A DNA stretch of 64,000 bases from Paenibacillus sabuli. Its GTDB lineage: Bacteria; Bacillota; Bacilli; Paenibacillales; Paenibacillaceae. The position numbers and the translations under genes are program-made. Below the pieces are notes generated by a model that was given only the letters and a program-made list of their open reading frames with translations, did no database searches and was not told the origin of the DNA. Below are positions 52,801 to 60,392 of the stretch, piece after piece. Each line of letters opens with the position of its first letter. The first letter of the stretch is position 1. The stretch is taken from the NCBI RefSeq assembly GCF_014705605.1, contig NZ_JACXIZ010000036.1, positions 36,246 to 100,245 on the forward strand. Direction: 5' to 3'.

Positions 52801-54364
52801 CGAACGCTTCATCGGGCGAGAGCCCGTACACATAGGTCGCGCTCGCTTCGCCGACCGGGGGCAGCAGGATGAAGTTCGCCTTGCTGGACTCGTACTGCGC
52901 CATCACGCCCTCGTCCTCGGCACGCTGCGCACTGTCCAGCTTGGCCAATGTCTCCGGACTGCGCGCGGTCAGCAGATACTGCCGCGTCGTCGGCCACGGC
53001 CGGCCCTTCGCCTGCACCTTGAAGGAGACCGTCACCGTGTCGCCAGGCTTGTACTTCGGCACGATGCCCTGCTCGGCCTCCTCGATCGTCGCCGGCTTGC
53101 GCAGGATGAGCTGCTTGGAGCGGACGTTCTCCGTCAGCGCCTTGCCGTCGTCGTCGCGCACGATTCGGCCTTGATCGTCCAGCCGCACGAAGCTGAGCCC
53201 GCTCTCGAGCGTCAGATCGGCGGTAATGTTGCTGTGTTCCATATTATAGGAAGGCAGATTCTCAATCTCCGCCGTCACGTCGAAGATGCCCTCATCGGCA
53301 TAGGCGCTGCCGTCTTCCAGCGTGTTCAATTGCATTACCGGATCGAGGTAGCGAATCGAGAACACCTTGTCCGGGGCGATGACCTCGCCGAGCCCGTACA
53401 CCGTCTCGAACGACTGCTTCGCGCCTTGCGGCAGCGGCTCCGGCAGCCAGTACAGCGCGACTGCGGCATCAGCGCTGCCGTAATCGTTGGTGTCGCGCGT
53501 GAAGTCGAGATTCGGATTGACCTCGTAATCCCACTTCGTGTTCGCGAGCCCGTTCCAGTGGCCGACGATCATCTCGTCGAGAATATGCGTGTTGTTCTCC
53601 GAGAAGTTGTTGAACCCGTACGCGATCGTATTCGTCACGAGCGGATTGGTCAGATCGAGCTTGTCGCGCATCACCCAGTAGGCCGGCAGCTTGTAGTATG
53701 CCGTGTCCGCCTCGGGGATGCCGATCGCGCCCGGATCGTGCACGAGCTTGCGCTCGACCGTGAGCGGCGCCCGGTACGACGTGCCGATCTGGAATTCCGG
53801 ACCGTCGTTGTCCGCGACCATCGTGTCGAGCAGGATACGCGATCCGATCTCGACCTGCGCCCCGCTCTGGTTGTCCACCTCGTAGCGGACGTTGACGTTG
53901 CCGGCGTTTTTCAGATCGTCGCCGTTGCTGTACAGCATCAGGATCTGCTTGATCGACACGCCCTTGATGCGCCACACCGTCTCGATCTGCCGGGTGCCGT
54001 TGCGATTGACGACGATGACCGGCTTCGTGATTTCCGAGAAGAAGTCCGCGCCGAACTTGTACGGATTGCCGAAGATATAGTCCGTGCCGTCGATCCGGAA
54101 CGTCGTGAAGGACGTCTCCGGGTCGTCGCCGCCGTACAGCATGTTGACGTTGTCGTCGTTCTTGCGAATCGGCTGTCCGTCTACCGTACGGATGCCGAAG
54201 CGGCCACTGCCGTTGTCCACGGTCACCTTGATGTAATCATTGGAGATGACCGTCGTCTTGGGGGCGTTGGCCTGGGCGACCACGTAGGTGATCGCCCCGC
54301 CATGCATCGTCATGAATAAGATAAAGACAAGCAGTCCGATTGTTATTTTTTTTGCCAGCTTCAC
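46817..54364 (-). CDS. giant SLH-anchored surface protein (2515 aa)
   Basis: 2515-residue exported protein. GTG start with GGAGGTG five bases upstream, then a signal peptide ending around AQANA. The N-terminal ~850 residues are beta-rich with no recognised family. Then comes a Glu/Pro low-complexity linker at about 858-888 (runs of seven Glu), and next a long segment of alternating hydrophobic beta strands (GGSVSFAIVDAEIKDV type). Fibronectin III-like and Ig-like modules follow (around 1570-1700 and 1815-1905), with three SLH motifs at 2325-2515 (FDPNGRVTRAEF, GDGSYAPQRTLTRMEG, RIDPSGELSRAQA). It starts 28 bases after the preceding giant gene. Confidence 0.85.
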   Translation of the reverse strand: MKLAKKITIGLLVFILFMTMHGGAITYVVAQANAPKTTVISNDYIKVTVDNGSGRFGIRTVDGQPIRKNDDNVNMLYGGDDPETSFTTFRIDGTDYIFGNPYKFGADFFSEITKPVIVVNRNGTRQIETVWRIKGVSIKQILMLYSNGDDLKNAGNVNVRYEVDNQSGAQVEIGSRILLDTMVADNDGPEFQIGTSYRAPLTVERKLVHDPGAIGIPEADTAYYKLPAYWVMRDKLDLTNPLVTNTIAYGFNNFSENNTHILDEMIVGHWNGLANTKWDYEVNPNLDFTRDTNDYGSADAAVALYWLPEPLPQGAKQSFETVYGLGEVIAPDKVFSIRYLDPVMQLNTLEDGSAYADEGIFDVTAEIENLPSYNMEHSNITADLTLESGLSFVRLDDQGRIVRDDDGKALTENVRSKQLILRKPATIEEAEQGIVPKYKPGDTVTVSFKVQAKGRPWPTTRQYLLTARSPETLAKLDSAQRAEDEGVMAQYESSKANFILLPPVGEASATYVYGLSPDEAFATDEKYVTVNLSNVEAYNVGDANSDPNFDLYLKETVTGARYKVPVKSSVLLQPTDDGSTGDMIITYRGGDRVDAAGDVVESGLGPELPLGEYQVEIDYKGDAGGDEEIAALFDITTAQTFLVTENEEARIRNSNLMAVYKQLVDLSFVSATASEEDLEAVNEAMYHKPFAPGADLYAAKTALRPAFTQMVMSSRVVDPDLDMGDYLTPDEGVFEEYALYNYRTFASEEEMEAFFEDRDDLESLVTIEGMVRQVGTGDNVQVVVDTSTEPAIINGAVDYQGKDLVFVRGGLEVFGSKYESIPLLDTLFVRGDGTLSVAGSGFVFHRGEWTLDFYNGFQKSIPRGEEEEEEEPEEEEEEEGEDEENDNPEDDSLNGSLAWAQGELGSRLNPMRQVMVEDVYFNRHSLFNLMPMAVGGFTFSFNEFILREGGVSFGGSVSFAIVDAEIKDVVFNDKGFVGVDASLKFELNKEMGLIKPDSKAEGVGGELNVTHYEQKVEGINNYYGLNFSAELSNMMEVDIEFALKQVDDGRILPDVIGFGTTLGQPGVLITGATYLTAIRGAIRELADTIAGGTSDDPFPLTLEAGVSLRFGIPPAYHFGDIDMTLKRTGIAIVGKLDFSTDPSGDDLIPMITEALLEAQWVTPWFVRLQAEVDVMGWDVIIGKAGIFVGQNLEKNRIDFEGYIGAKVQIPGSVPVVGGMPLSSVFLGLNNDKVWGSVSILLISLGITYYWGGGIEFGTSGEALPDGMVHLIVEDPEKGPQLLVIGQGIETVATSWLTPEQEEQEVVYRDLGNGVAVVDQGTMNVGIGGILSRNGGRIHDIPMGEASGNALLEVTYDGPDVPNLTLKDGTGKSYPIVYDNTNTDPDATAFTQWIPAAKASDAVDSYKAYIIVPQERVAASGATWTLTAEEPVDTKLLAVPTQPELGSVELAADDADPNRFTASWTVDNAKEGDTVSLYLTEDALSTATPSATSDEVLEPGEPGLLIAKDVPVGTDGSGSYDIDVTAVSLLGDTEDIRGLLQQGNYYLRAELKSVSAYDTMTSPQQFELIDPLAPTAVSGVKVEPAGNGMFALSFKPAAKKAGHEGFEHSYALHAEAMQGGERGEYMPFGELLFTEEELAPYWNTASGRYEGILVGDWRAVATTNEVITDEANIKYTGLEPGSKYSVAVAAATKPTKEADEHENYHFAEAKGSALTLLPVPAEPKLRSASSEGFGPKLTVLTGSAGEQTIQLVSDQPNIEVEALFDGRSIGYAKLANTGGGSAGKLTIDGMASDGTYGIELRARNTVTKDKRNTLLELTVDTLAPVLYIDAPQTGERTAGGKIRVAGQTSNDAYLTVGGQEVKVNADGTFDGEITVSSSEPTVKLAFVAVDGAGNENRASVSITNDGFEVPVGLTLRAITIAPGATADIEAALRYPDGKTGDGKQRFKTAAVKDEELERLSYALTAGEGVTLNANGQVLGEHVGSALVEVQYRVSDSVTLTGYAPVKVEEAKPTALQTIKAHAMPISGQRGQTKLVVTEAGEQLGYQLVYQRYTGNASTAAPSFGADLGQWTILPQDGIVTAQTGDRFIVAKRTSADKKAVAASGVLTAVVWGESGGVFFPWFGLPGGQTESGAMTINGTAIESTLTNGILATNITNDDVADSNGQLVIHSSEADATGYVIRMEAASVRTLAAAGRAVAFELPLLKLTLTAEQLARLDGDLELMVAPNSVEISGDAAAIADDIQAQLLGAGAGTSISLNLAEEDWSLQTRAQIAVPEGVSLRELSAVMLLGEDGAWTPLPWELEMVNGQAYVRVPLTDPGSLFFLAGNASFTDVKSGHWAEAGIARSASALLVLGKGQGKFDPNGRVTRAEFPTMLLRAAGLMTKQGSGEFPDVGNEAWYARSVGIAARYGLVTGMGDGSYAPQRTLTRMEGMAMIGRLLELQQGAQLGTAEANAILAPYSDRASIPEWGLIPAALAVRYGIIAGDAQGRIDPSGELSRAQAAVIASRLGVWLAKPQ

Positions 54365-54392
54365 GCTTGCACCTCCAGCTCTATTCATTGCG

Positions 54393-57300
54393 CTACTCCA
54401 CCCCGCCGACGAAGAACGTCGAGAATACGCGCTCCCGCTCCTGATTGCGGACAATGACCGTATACCAGCCCGCCTTCGGCAGCGTGACCTTGAAGTTTTG
54501 CGAGATCAGCTCGTCGTAGGTCAGCTTGGTCGCAATCGTCTTGAGCTGGCCTTCGCGGTACAGGCCGGATTGGACCAGCAGCTCGTAGGTACCCCACGCG
54601 TTGACCTTGTCCTCTTCTCCGACCTTCATCAGGTCGTAGCCCTGGACCTCGAAGGTCAGCTTGTTCGTATCGAAGAGCGCTGATTCGCCGATGGAAGCCG
54701 AGATGAGCAAGCCGTTGGCAAAAATCCGCATGCCGTCCTCGCTGACCACGTACACCTCCTGGGTCGCCGTAGCCGTATTGCCGACCTCGTCGACGGCCGT
54801 GTAGGTCACGAGCTGACGTCCCAGCTTGGACAGATCGAGTCCGGACACACTGACCGCGATATTGGACGCCGCCGAGACGTTGTCGCTGACGGTGTAGCCG
54901 CCCAGATCGAGCGCGGCGTCGAAGCCGGTCTTGTCCTGCAGGATCGCAGCCTTGGCCTGATGCAGCTCGATCTCCGGCGCGGTGTTGTCCAGCCCTTGCA
55001 CGGTCACCGGCACCTTGGTCCGATTGCCGAGCAGATCGCTCAGGGCGATCACGGCCGATCCGTTGGCCTGGAAGATCCGGCTCGTCGTGTACGCGCCGCC
55101 GGCGTCGCTGATCCGATTCGTATACGCGCCGCCACCGTCCTTCGCGGGACGCGTGCCCAGGAAGATCGGATTGTACGCCGCGCCCTCGCCCTCGACCGTC
55201 ACCTTGACGCTACCGCGGGCGTATTGCACGCCGCCGATCGTCTTGATCTGCTGCTGCGGCAGCGGGTTGCCCTGGTCGTCGACGAAGGTGTAGCGGATCG
55301 CGCTCGGCTGCGGCACGCCGGCCACGAGATGCTCGAGCGTCTCGGATACTTGCGTCGTATTGCCCGCGCTGTCGCTGACGGTGAAGGTATAGGTGCCGTT
55401 CGCAGTCACGGCGAGGCTGCGTTGCCCGCCGACGACAATGAATTCCTCGCCCTCCGGATCGGCCTTCTCCACCGTCAGCACGACGCCCGCGGCAGCGATG
55501 ACATCGCCGTCGCCATCCTCGACCGTGCCGTACGCCTCGTCGACCCCCGGACCATAGGCATACGTCCGGACGATCCGCACCTCCGGCGCCGTCTTGTCGA
55601 TCTTGTCGACCGTTGCGGTGGCCGTGCCGACATTGCCCGCCTCGTCTTCGAATTCGAAGGTGAATTCGCCGTTCTCCTCGAAGATATACGTATCGCGCCC
55701 GTTATTGTTCAGCACGCGCACCGGCTCGTCCGTCTCGAGCTTGACGATCATATTGCCGCTTGTCATCGCCGCGCCGCCGGCTCCCGCTTGCCCCTCGCTC
55801 ACGTATACAATGCTGCCCTGCGGCGCCGTATCGTCCACATTGTTGACGACGACATACAGCTTGACCGCCGGCCGCGTCGGATCGGTCAGGTCGGTCAGGT
55901 CGAAGGCGTAGTAGCCGTTCTCCCGCACGGTGAAGGTCGTCCCGCTCTGCTCCATGCCCCCGGGCGGATTATCGGCGGCCTTGGCTACGCGGATGCCGAG
56001 CGGCGGCGTGATCTGAATCTGCACGCCGGTCTCCGGGCGCACCGGACTGAGTGTATTGAGCCGTGCGATCGCGTAGATCGGCTCGACATCGCTCAGCTCC
56101 TCCGTCGTCAGCCGGATCGGCGTCCCCGGCGAGCCTCCCGAGCTGCGGTATTTCACCTGCACATCCAGCTGTGCCGGGTCGCCGGTCGGGAGCGCCAGGT
56201 CGACGAAGTTCGTATAGGGCCGCCAGCGCGACCAGCTCGTGCCGCCATCGGGCGAGACTGAGAATTCGTAGCCTTGCTTGGCAGGCGTGTCCAGGTTCAA
56301 CTGGACGATGCCAGTATAGCCTGCGGATGCGTCACCGTACATATAGATAAGGCTCGATTTTCCGGAGGCAGGAGGAGCATCCTTCTTTTTGTGCTGCAGC
56401 GTGAAGGTGCCCGTGGCGCTCACTGCGCCGTTGCCGGCCATGTCCTCCGCATAGACGTACAGGACGAAGTCCCCCGTCTCGCCGGGCTCCAGCACTTCGC
56501 TGCCCTGGATCGTCGCCGTACCGTCCTCCGGCAGCGCGAGCCATCCGTCCGAAGCGGCCTCCGGCGCAGGCGCATCCGCGCTGAGCCACTGATATTTGCT
56601 ATTCTCCGTCACCGTCGCGGCGCGGCCGGCCTCGACAGCGATCGTCGCCGTCACCGTCTGCGACTCCTGCGGATAGGGCACGCCGGTCTTGCTGAAGCTC
56701 ACGGTCGGCGCGGTGTTGTCGAAATAATAAAGCTTATAGGGATAATAACTCCTGCTGCCATCCTTTGGCTCGACAAGGATATGCACGTACTGCATCCCCT
56801 CGGCTGTCTCGCTCATCGGCAGCACATAGCCGTACTCGCCGCTGCCATATACCGTCTCGGTCACCGATCCCGGGTCGCCCGCCTCGCGATAGACCGACTC
56901 GGTCACCGTCGTATACGCGCTCCCGCTCGGGGTCGTCGAGCTCGGGCTGACGGCGTAGGCGACCCGTGCGGGATCGACGCCGCTGACGTAGAATTCGACG
57001 TCGTGGGTCCGGGTGTAATGCTCATCACTCTCCGGCAGGAACGCCGTGCGCACCACGCTGCTCGAGTCGACGACGAGCGTCTGACCGAGCGTGCTCGCGC
57101 CGGTGTTGCCCGCCGCATCGGCGGCGCGGATATGCAGCGTGTAGCCGCCGTCCTCGAATACATGGTCCTTCGTCGCGATCGTCGCCCGGCCGTCGGCATC
57201 GAGGTCCAGCGGCAGCCACTCTGCCTCGCTCGTCGCCGCGCCCTCGGCCGTCACTTGATAGGCCGCCTCGGACACCCCGCTATGCGGGTCCGTGACGAGG

Positions 57301-59732
57301 ACGGTGACCTTCGGGTTCGCGGCCATGTTGTCCGCGATATGCTCGAAGACGACACCCGGCGCGCGATTGTCCAGCAGGAACGGCGTGCTGTTGTAGCTCC
57401 AGTTGGAATCCGGCTGCTTGTAGTCCTCCAGCGACCAGATCGTCAGGTCGTCGTAGGCGCCGACCGCCTTGAGCGCCTCCGCATTGGCGGCGATGATCTT
57501 GTCGGCCTCCGAGCCCTCCGCCTCTGCCTTCCACTGCTCGTATTGCTCCGGATGCTCGTCGATGAACCGGGTCATCTTCTCGTATTGCGCCAGCTCGCGC
57601 GCCGAGTCCCACGTCATGTCCGCGGTCCAGGCGTGCAGGTACCAGACACCGCTGTTCGAGGCCAGCAGCGCTTCGGCCGGCGGGGCGAGCATATTCGTCT
57701 TGTTGTTGACGACCTTGAGGTCGAAGTTCGGCAATTCGCCGGGGTACAGCTCCTGACGCGGCTGCTGGCCGGTGAGCGCGAAGCGCTTGAGCGCGGCGTG
57801 ATGGTCCGCTTCCTTGTCCGCCAGCGGATTCGCCGGGCTCTGGCTCCAGTAATAGTAGACCAGACCGACCGAGGGCGACTGCGAGCCAGTCATATTCGAC
57901 GGCCGGTAGATGCCGCGGCTCGGCAGCGAAGCGCCGGGGTTGGCCGGATCGAGCGGCGGCACGATCAGGTTCGGATCGTTGGCGTCGATCGTCGCTTTGC
58001 CGTTTTTCTGGTACGTGGTGCTCGAAGCGCCTCCGGATTCGAAGCGGAAGCTGATCTGCGGCTTCGTATTGTCGATCATCAGATTGGCCCAGTCGATCGT
58101 CGAGTCGAGCAGCGATTCATCGCCGTCGAGATGGACGCCCTTGTAATTGGCCGGCTGGAACAGCTGGTTGCCCGCATAATCCTGCAGCACGAAGCGGTCG
58201 AGCTCGCTGGCCGGATCGCTGCCCGGCTTCTCGTCATGCGAGAGCGCCACGACCTTGAGCAGCGGCGTCTCCAGCTCGACGGCCTCGGTCAGCGTCGTGC
58301 GGAACAGCCACTTGTCCGTGCTCGCGCCGGAGACGTAATAGGCCTTCATGCCGTTGTTGAACAGCAGATAGGCGCCCGCAGGGTCCCAGGAGGAGGTGTG
58401 ATCGCGCCAGGCCGTCACTTCCTCCGAGAATTGCACGGTGAAGTCGATCGTGTCGTTGTCGTTGACGGTGACGCCGGTCAGGATCTCCGGCTGGATGCCG
58501 TTGCTGGTCTTGGAATACTTCGGCCGCACCGCATCCACGATGACGCGGAAGCCGCCCCGATCGTAATCGAACGGGTCGACCCGCTTGCCGATCAGATGCG
58601 GATCGCTGCCGCTGTCCGCCGTACCGGGGAAGGTGATCGAAGCGGCGTTGCCGGCCGCGTCGACGAAGCCGGCCTCCAGGAATTTCTCGTACAGCGACGG
58701 ATTGTTGCTGTCTCCGGTCGTGCCGACGATCGCCGGCTCCAATGGCAGATTGCCGCTGTGATGATAGCGCACGCCCGTATAGCGGTAGGTCACTTGATCG
58801 TAGTACTTGGCCAGGCTGCTGGCCGTATTCGTATATTGCTGATTGACCAGGTATTGCGTCTGGCCGTTCGCGGGCAGGCCGGTGCCCTCCGGATTGACGA
58901 ACAGCGGATGGCGCAGGAAGGCATCGCTGATCTGGGGCAGCACGTTGTTCGGACGCACTGCTTCGCTGAAGTTGTAGGATAGATCGATGTATTCGTTCTC
59001 CTTGACGTACAGCTCCTGCTGGCCGGTGTTCGGATTGGTGCGCTGCAGGCCGTCGCCGCCGAAGCTGTAGGCGTTCAGCGTCGGCGCCGTCGTATCCTTG
59101 AAGCGGATATACATGCCGCGGATGCCGACGGGAGAGTCGCGGTGGTGACGGACACCTGCGACGCGAATCGTAATGACCGTGTCTTCAGCAATTGTTGCCG
59201 AGTCGCTACGCCCTCCTACGCCGCCGTGCCATGCTTCTTCCTCGACCTCCGCCACCGTGCTGCCACCATTGCGGACTGTCATTCTGGCGTAAGTGCCCTG
59301 ATAGCTCTTGCCAATGCCAATGAAGCCGCCGCCCTCGTTCCAGTCGAGCGAGGACCAGCCGATCTCGACTCGCGCATGGCCGCTCTTCGCCAATTGCCTT
59401 AGTTGTGGATTATCCTTCACTCTGATGGTCAGATCAACGACTTGGTCTTTATACAGAAAGATATCGCCGACATTCAACGCCGCAATATTTTCTATTTCAC
59501 TATTTGCGGTGTAGCTGAATCCCGTAACATTATTTAAAAAATTGATAGACATGTTATCGGCACTGACGCTGCGATTGCCGATCTTGGCTTGGCCGACTAG
59601 TACTTCCACGTCCTCCGCCGCCGCCCGCACCGTCTGAGGCGGCGCAAAAACAGCCAGCTGCACTAGCAAGCTGGCGACGAGCAGGGCAGAGAGCCACGAA
59701 CGATGAGGCCGCGTGAATCGAATGGTGGACAT
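54393..59732 (-). CDS. giant multi-Ig exported protein (1779 aa)
   Basis: 1779-residue exported protein, first of the giant triad. A signal peptide of about 36 residues ends near VRAAAEDV. The body is a chain of Ig-like/bacterial adhesion modules marked by recurring D-x-T-A-P junctions (near 219, 1005, 1297, 1375, 1582), with a DUF5011-like domain near 1590-1680 (GGYTVSDNVSAAS...YTAVDEVGNTAT). The N-terminal ~220 residues are unrecognised. It has no SLH or sortase signal, so it is either secreted or held by the partner proteins. The start at 59732 has AAAGGGG eight bases before the second of two in-frame ATGs. The intergenic gap to the next gene is 28 bases. Confidence 0.82.
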   Translation of the reverse strand: MSTIRFTRPHRSWLSALLVASLLVQLAVFAPPQTVRAAAEDVEVLVGQAKIGNRSVSADNMSINFLNNVTGFSYTANSEIENIAALNVGDIFLYKDQVVDLTIRVKDNPQLRQLAKSGHARVEIGWSSLDWNEGGGFIGIGKSYQGTYARMTVRNGGSTVAEVEEEAWHGGVGGRSDSATIAEDTVITIRVAGVRHHRDSPVGIRGMYIRFKDTTAPTLNAYSFGGDGLQRTNPNTGQQELYVKENEYIDLSYNFSEAVRPNNVLPQISDAFLRHPLFVNPEGTGLPANGQTQYLVNQQYTNTASSLAKYYDQVTYRYTGVRYHHSGNLPLEPAIVGTTGDSNNPSLYEKFLEAGFVDAAGNAASITFPGTADSGSDPHLIGKRVDPFDYDRGGFRVIVDAVRPKYSKTSNGIQPEILTGVTVNDNDTIDFTVQFSEEVTAWRDHTSSWDPAGAYLLFNNGMKAYYVSGASTDKWLFRTTLTEAVELETPLLKVVALSHDEKPGSDPASELDRFVLQDYAGNQLFQPANYKGVHLDGDESLLDSTIDWANLMIDNTKPQISFRFESGGASSTTYQKNGKATIDANDPNLIVPPLDPANPGASLPSRGIYRPSNMTGSQSPSVGLVYYYWSQSPANPLADKEADHHAALKRFALTGQQPRQELYPGELPNFDLKVVNNKTNMLAPPAEALLASNSGVWYLHAWTADMTWDSARELAQYEKMTRFIDEHPEQYEQWKAEAEGSEADKIIAANAEALKAVGAYDDLTIWSLEDYKQPDSNWSYNSTPFLLDNRAPGVVFEHIADNMAANPKVTVLVTDPHSGVSEAAYQVTAEGAATSEAEWLPLDLDADGRATIATKDHVFEDGGYTLHIRAADAAGNTGASTLGQTLVVDSSSVVRTAFLPESDEHYTRTHDVEFYVSGVDPARVAYAVSPSSTTPSGSAYTTVTESVYREAGDPGSVTETVYGSGEYGYVLPMSETAEGMQYVHILVEPKDGSRSYYPYKLYYFDNTAPTVSFSKTGVPYPQESQTVTATIAVEAGRAATVTENSKYQWLSADAPAPEAASDGWLALPEDGTATIQGSEVLEPGETGDFVLYVYAEDMAGNGAVSATGTFTLQHKKKDAPPASGKSSLIYMYGDASAGYTGIVQLNLDTPAKQGYEFSVSPDGGTSWSRWRPYTNFVDLALPTGDPAQLDVQVKYRSSGGSPGTPIRLTTEELSDVEPIYAIARLNTLSPVRPETGVQIQITPPLGIRVAKAADNPPGGMEQSGTTFTVRENGYYAFDLTDLTDPTRPAVKLYVVVNNVDDTAPQGSIVYVSEGQAGAGGAAMTSGNMIVKLETDEPVRVLNNNGRDTYIFEENGEFTFEFEDEAGNVGTATATVDKIDKTAPEVRIVRTYAYGPGVDEAYGTVEDGDGDVIAAAGVVLTVEKADPEGEEFIVVGGQRSLAVTANGTYTFTVSDSAGNTTQVSETLEHLVAGVPQPSAIRYTFVDDQGNPLPQQQIKTIGGVQYARGSVKVTVEGEGAAYNPIFLGTRPAKDGGGAYTNRISDAGGAYTTSRIFQANGSAVIALSDLLGNRTKVPVTVQGLDNTAPEIELHQAKAAILQDKTGFDAALDLGGYTVSDNVSAASNIAVSVSGLDLSKLGRQLVTYTAVDEVGNTATATQEVYVVSEDGMRIFANGLLISASIGESALFDTNKLTFEVQGYDLMKVGEEDKVNAWGTYELLVQSGLYREGQLKTIATKLTYDELISQNFKVTLPKAGWYTVIVRNQERERVFSTFFVGGVE

Positions 59733-59998
59733 AAACATTTCCCCTTTATCAAAATCTTTCTTGCATCCAGAAATAAGGACAGAAATCGACAAATAAAGTG
59801 AATAAGGTCCCGAATTTTAGTATATTCTCGGGCTTATCTAGGTCCTTTGACGACGCAAGCTTCATACGTATGTATTGGATCACTACCCATAGTACCAAAT
59901 TCGTCTGAACAAATTCTCAACAGATTTCGATTCCGAGTGAGAGGGCCAGGTTTAATTTGAGAGAGATGGAGAGCTGTTAGATTGGTTTGTCAACAGCA
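59733..59998 (-). other. 5' region of the giant surface operon
   Basis: Roughly 265 bases with no gene on either strand, AT-richer than the coding DNA. A TTGACA (complement of 59988-59993) directly follows a strong hairpin, but no good -10 lies at the right distance, so the promoter of the operon could not be assigned. No riboswitch consensus was recognised. Confidence 0.4.
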
Positions 59999-60030
59999 GA
60001 AGGGGAAGCCATCGAAATGGCTTCCCCTTC
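59999..60030. terminator. perfect 14-bp hairpin with CGAA loop
   Basis: GAAGGGGAAGCCAT (59999-60012), loop CGAA, exact complement at 60017-60030. No T-tract on either side. It separates the giant operon leader from the small minus-strand ORF upstream, so it may be a terminator or a processed RNA structure. Confidence 0.6.
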
Positions 60031-60137
60031 GGAACCGTTACTGCCGTCTTCGTTTCCCGGCAGTATTCGGACAACATTTATTCGGACATCATCCTGTTGA
60101 TTTATTTATAATATATCGCAGCGTATATCACGGTGAG

Positions 60138-60200
60138 TTACACTCGTTGCGACGCGACAGCGCGGGGAAAGAATCGACGCTGGCTTACAATATGGTCCAT
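60138..60200 (-). CDS. possible 20-residue peptide
   Basis: ATG with an excellent ribosome site (GCGGAGGAAAAC) opens 20 codons, MDHIVSQRRFFPRAVASQRV, rich in Arg and aromatic residues. Nothing else is recognisable in 60031-60392. It may be the relic of a longer gene or a small peptide gene ending at the hairpin 59999-60030. Confidence 0.25.
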   Translation of the reverse strand: MDHIVSQRRFFPRAVASQRV

Positions 60201-60385
60201 GTTTTCCTCCGCAAGTTTGCCGTCGGTTGTTCGAAAACGATTACATTTAGTGCTCGTCACTCAACAACTTCGCGGGTAGTTTGTGCTGCTAGTAGGTACC
60301 TTTTCCATTGACGATTCTTCACCTTGCGCTGTCCCCGGTCTCAAAACTCTCTAACTGCTTCAGCATGACAAATCCACAGTGTAAA

Positions 60386-60392
60386 TTTTCTT
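60386..60392. repeat. left 7-bp target-site duplication TTTTCTT
   Basis: TTTTCTT immediately before the left end of the insertion sequence; the same seven bases follow the right end at 61767-61773. Confidence 0.7.

Noticed and set aside
42890..54319. An uninterrupted plus-strand frame of 3809 codons opposite two giant genes
   Set aside because: It is the antisense of the surface-protein genes; its product is an Arg/His/Asp/Ala-rich sequence without domains, signal peptide or ribosome site. High-GC codon bias on the real strand keeps the opposite frame open.
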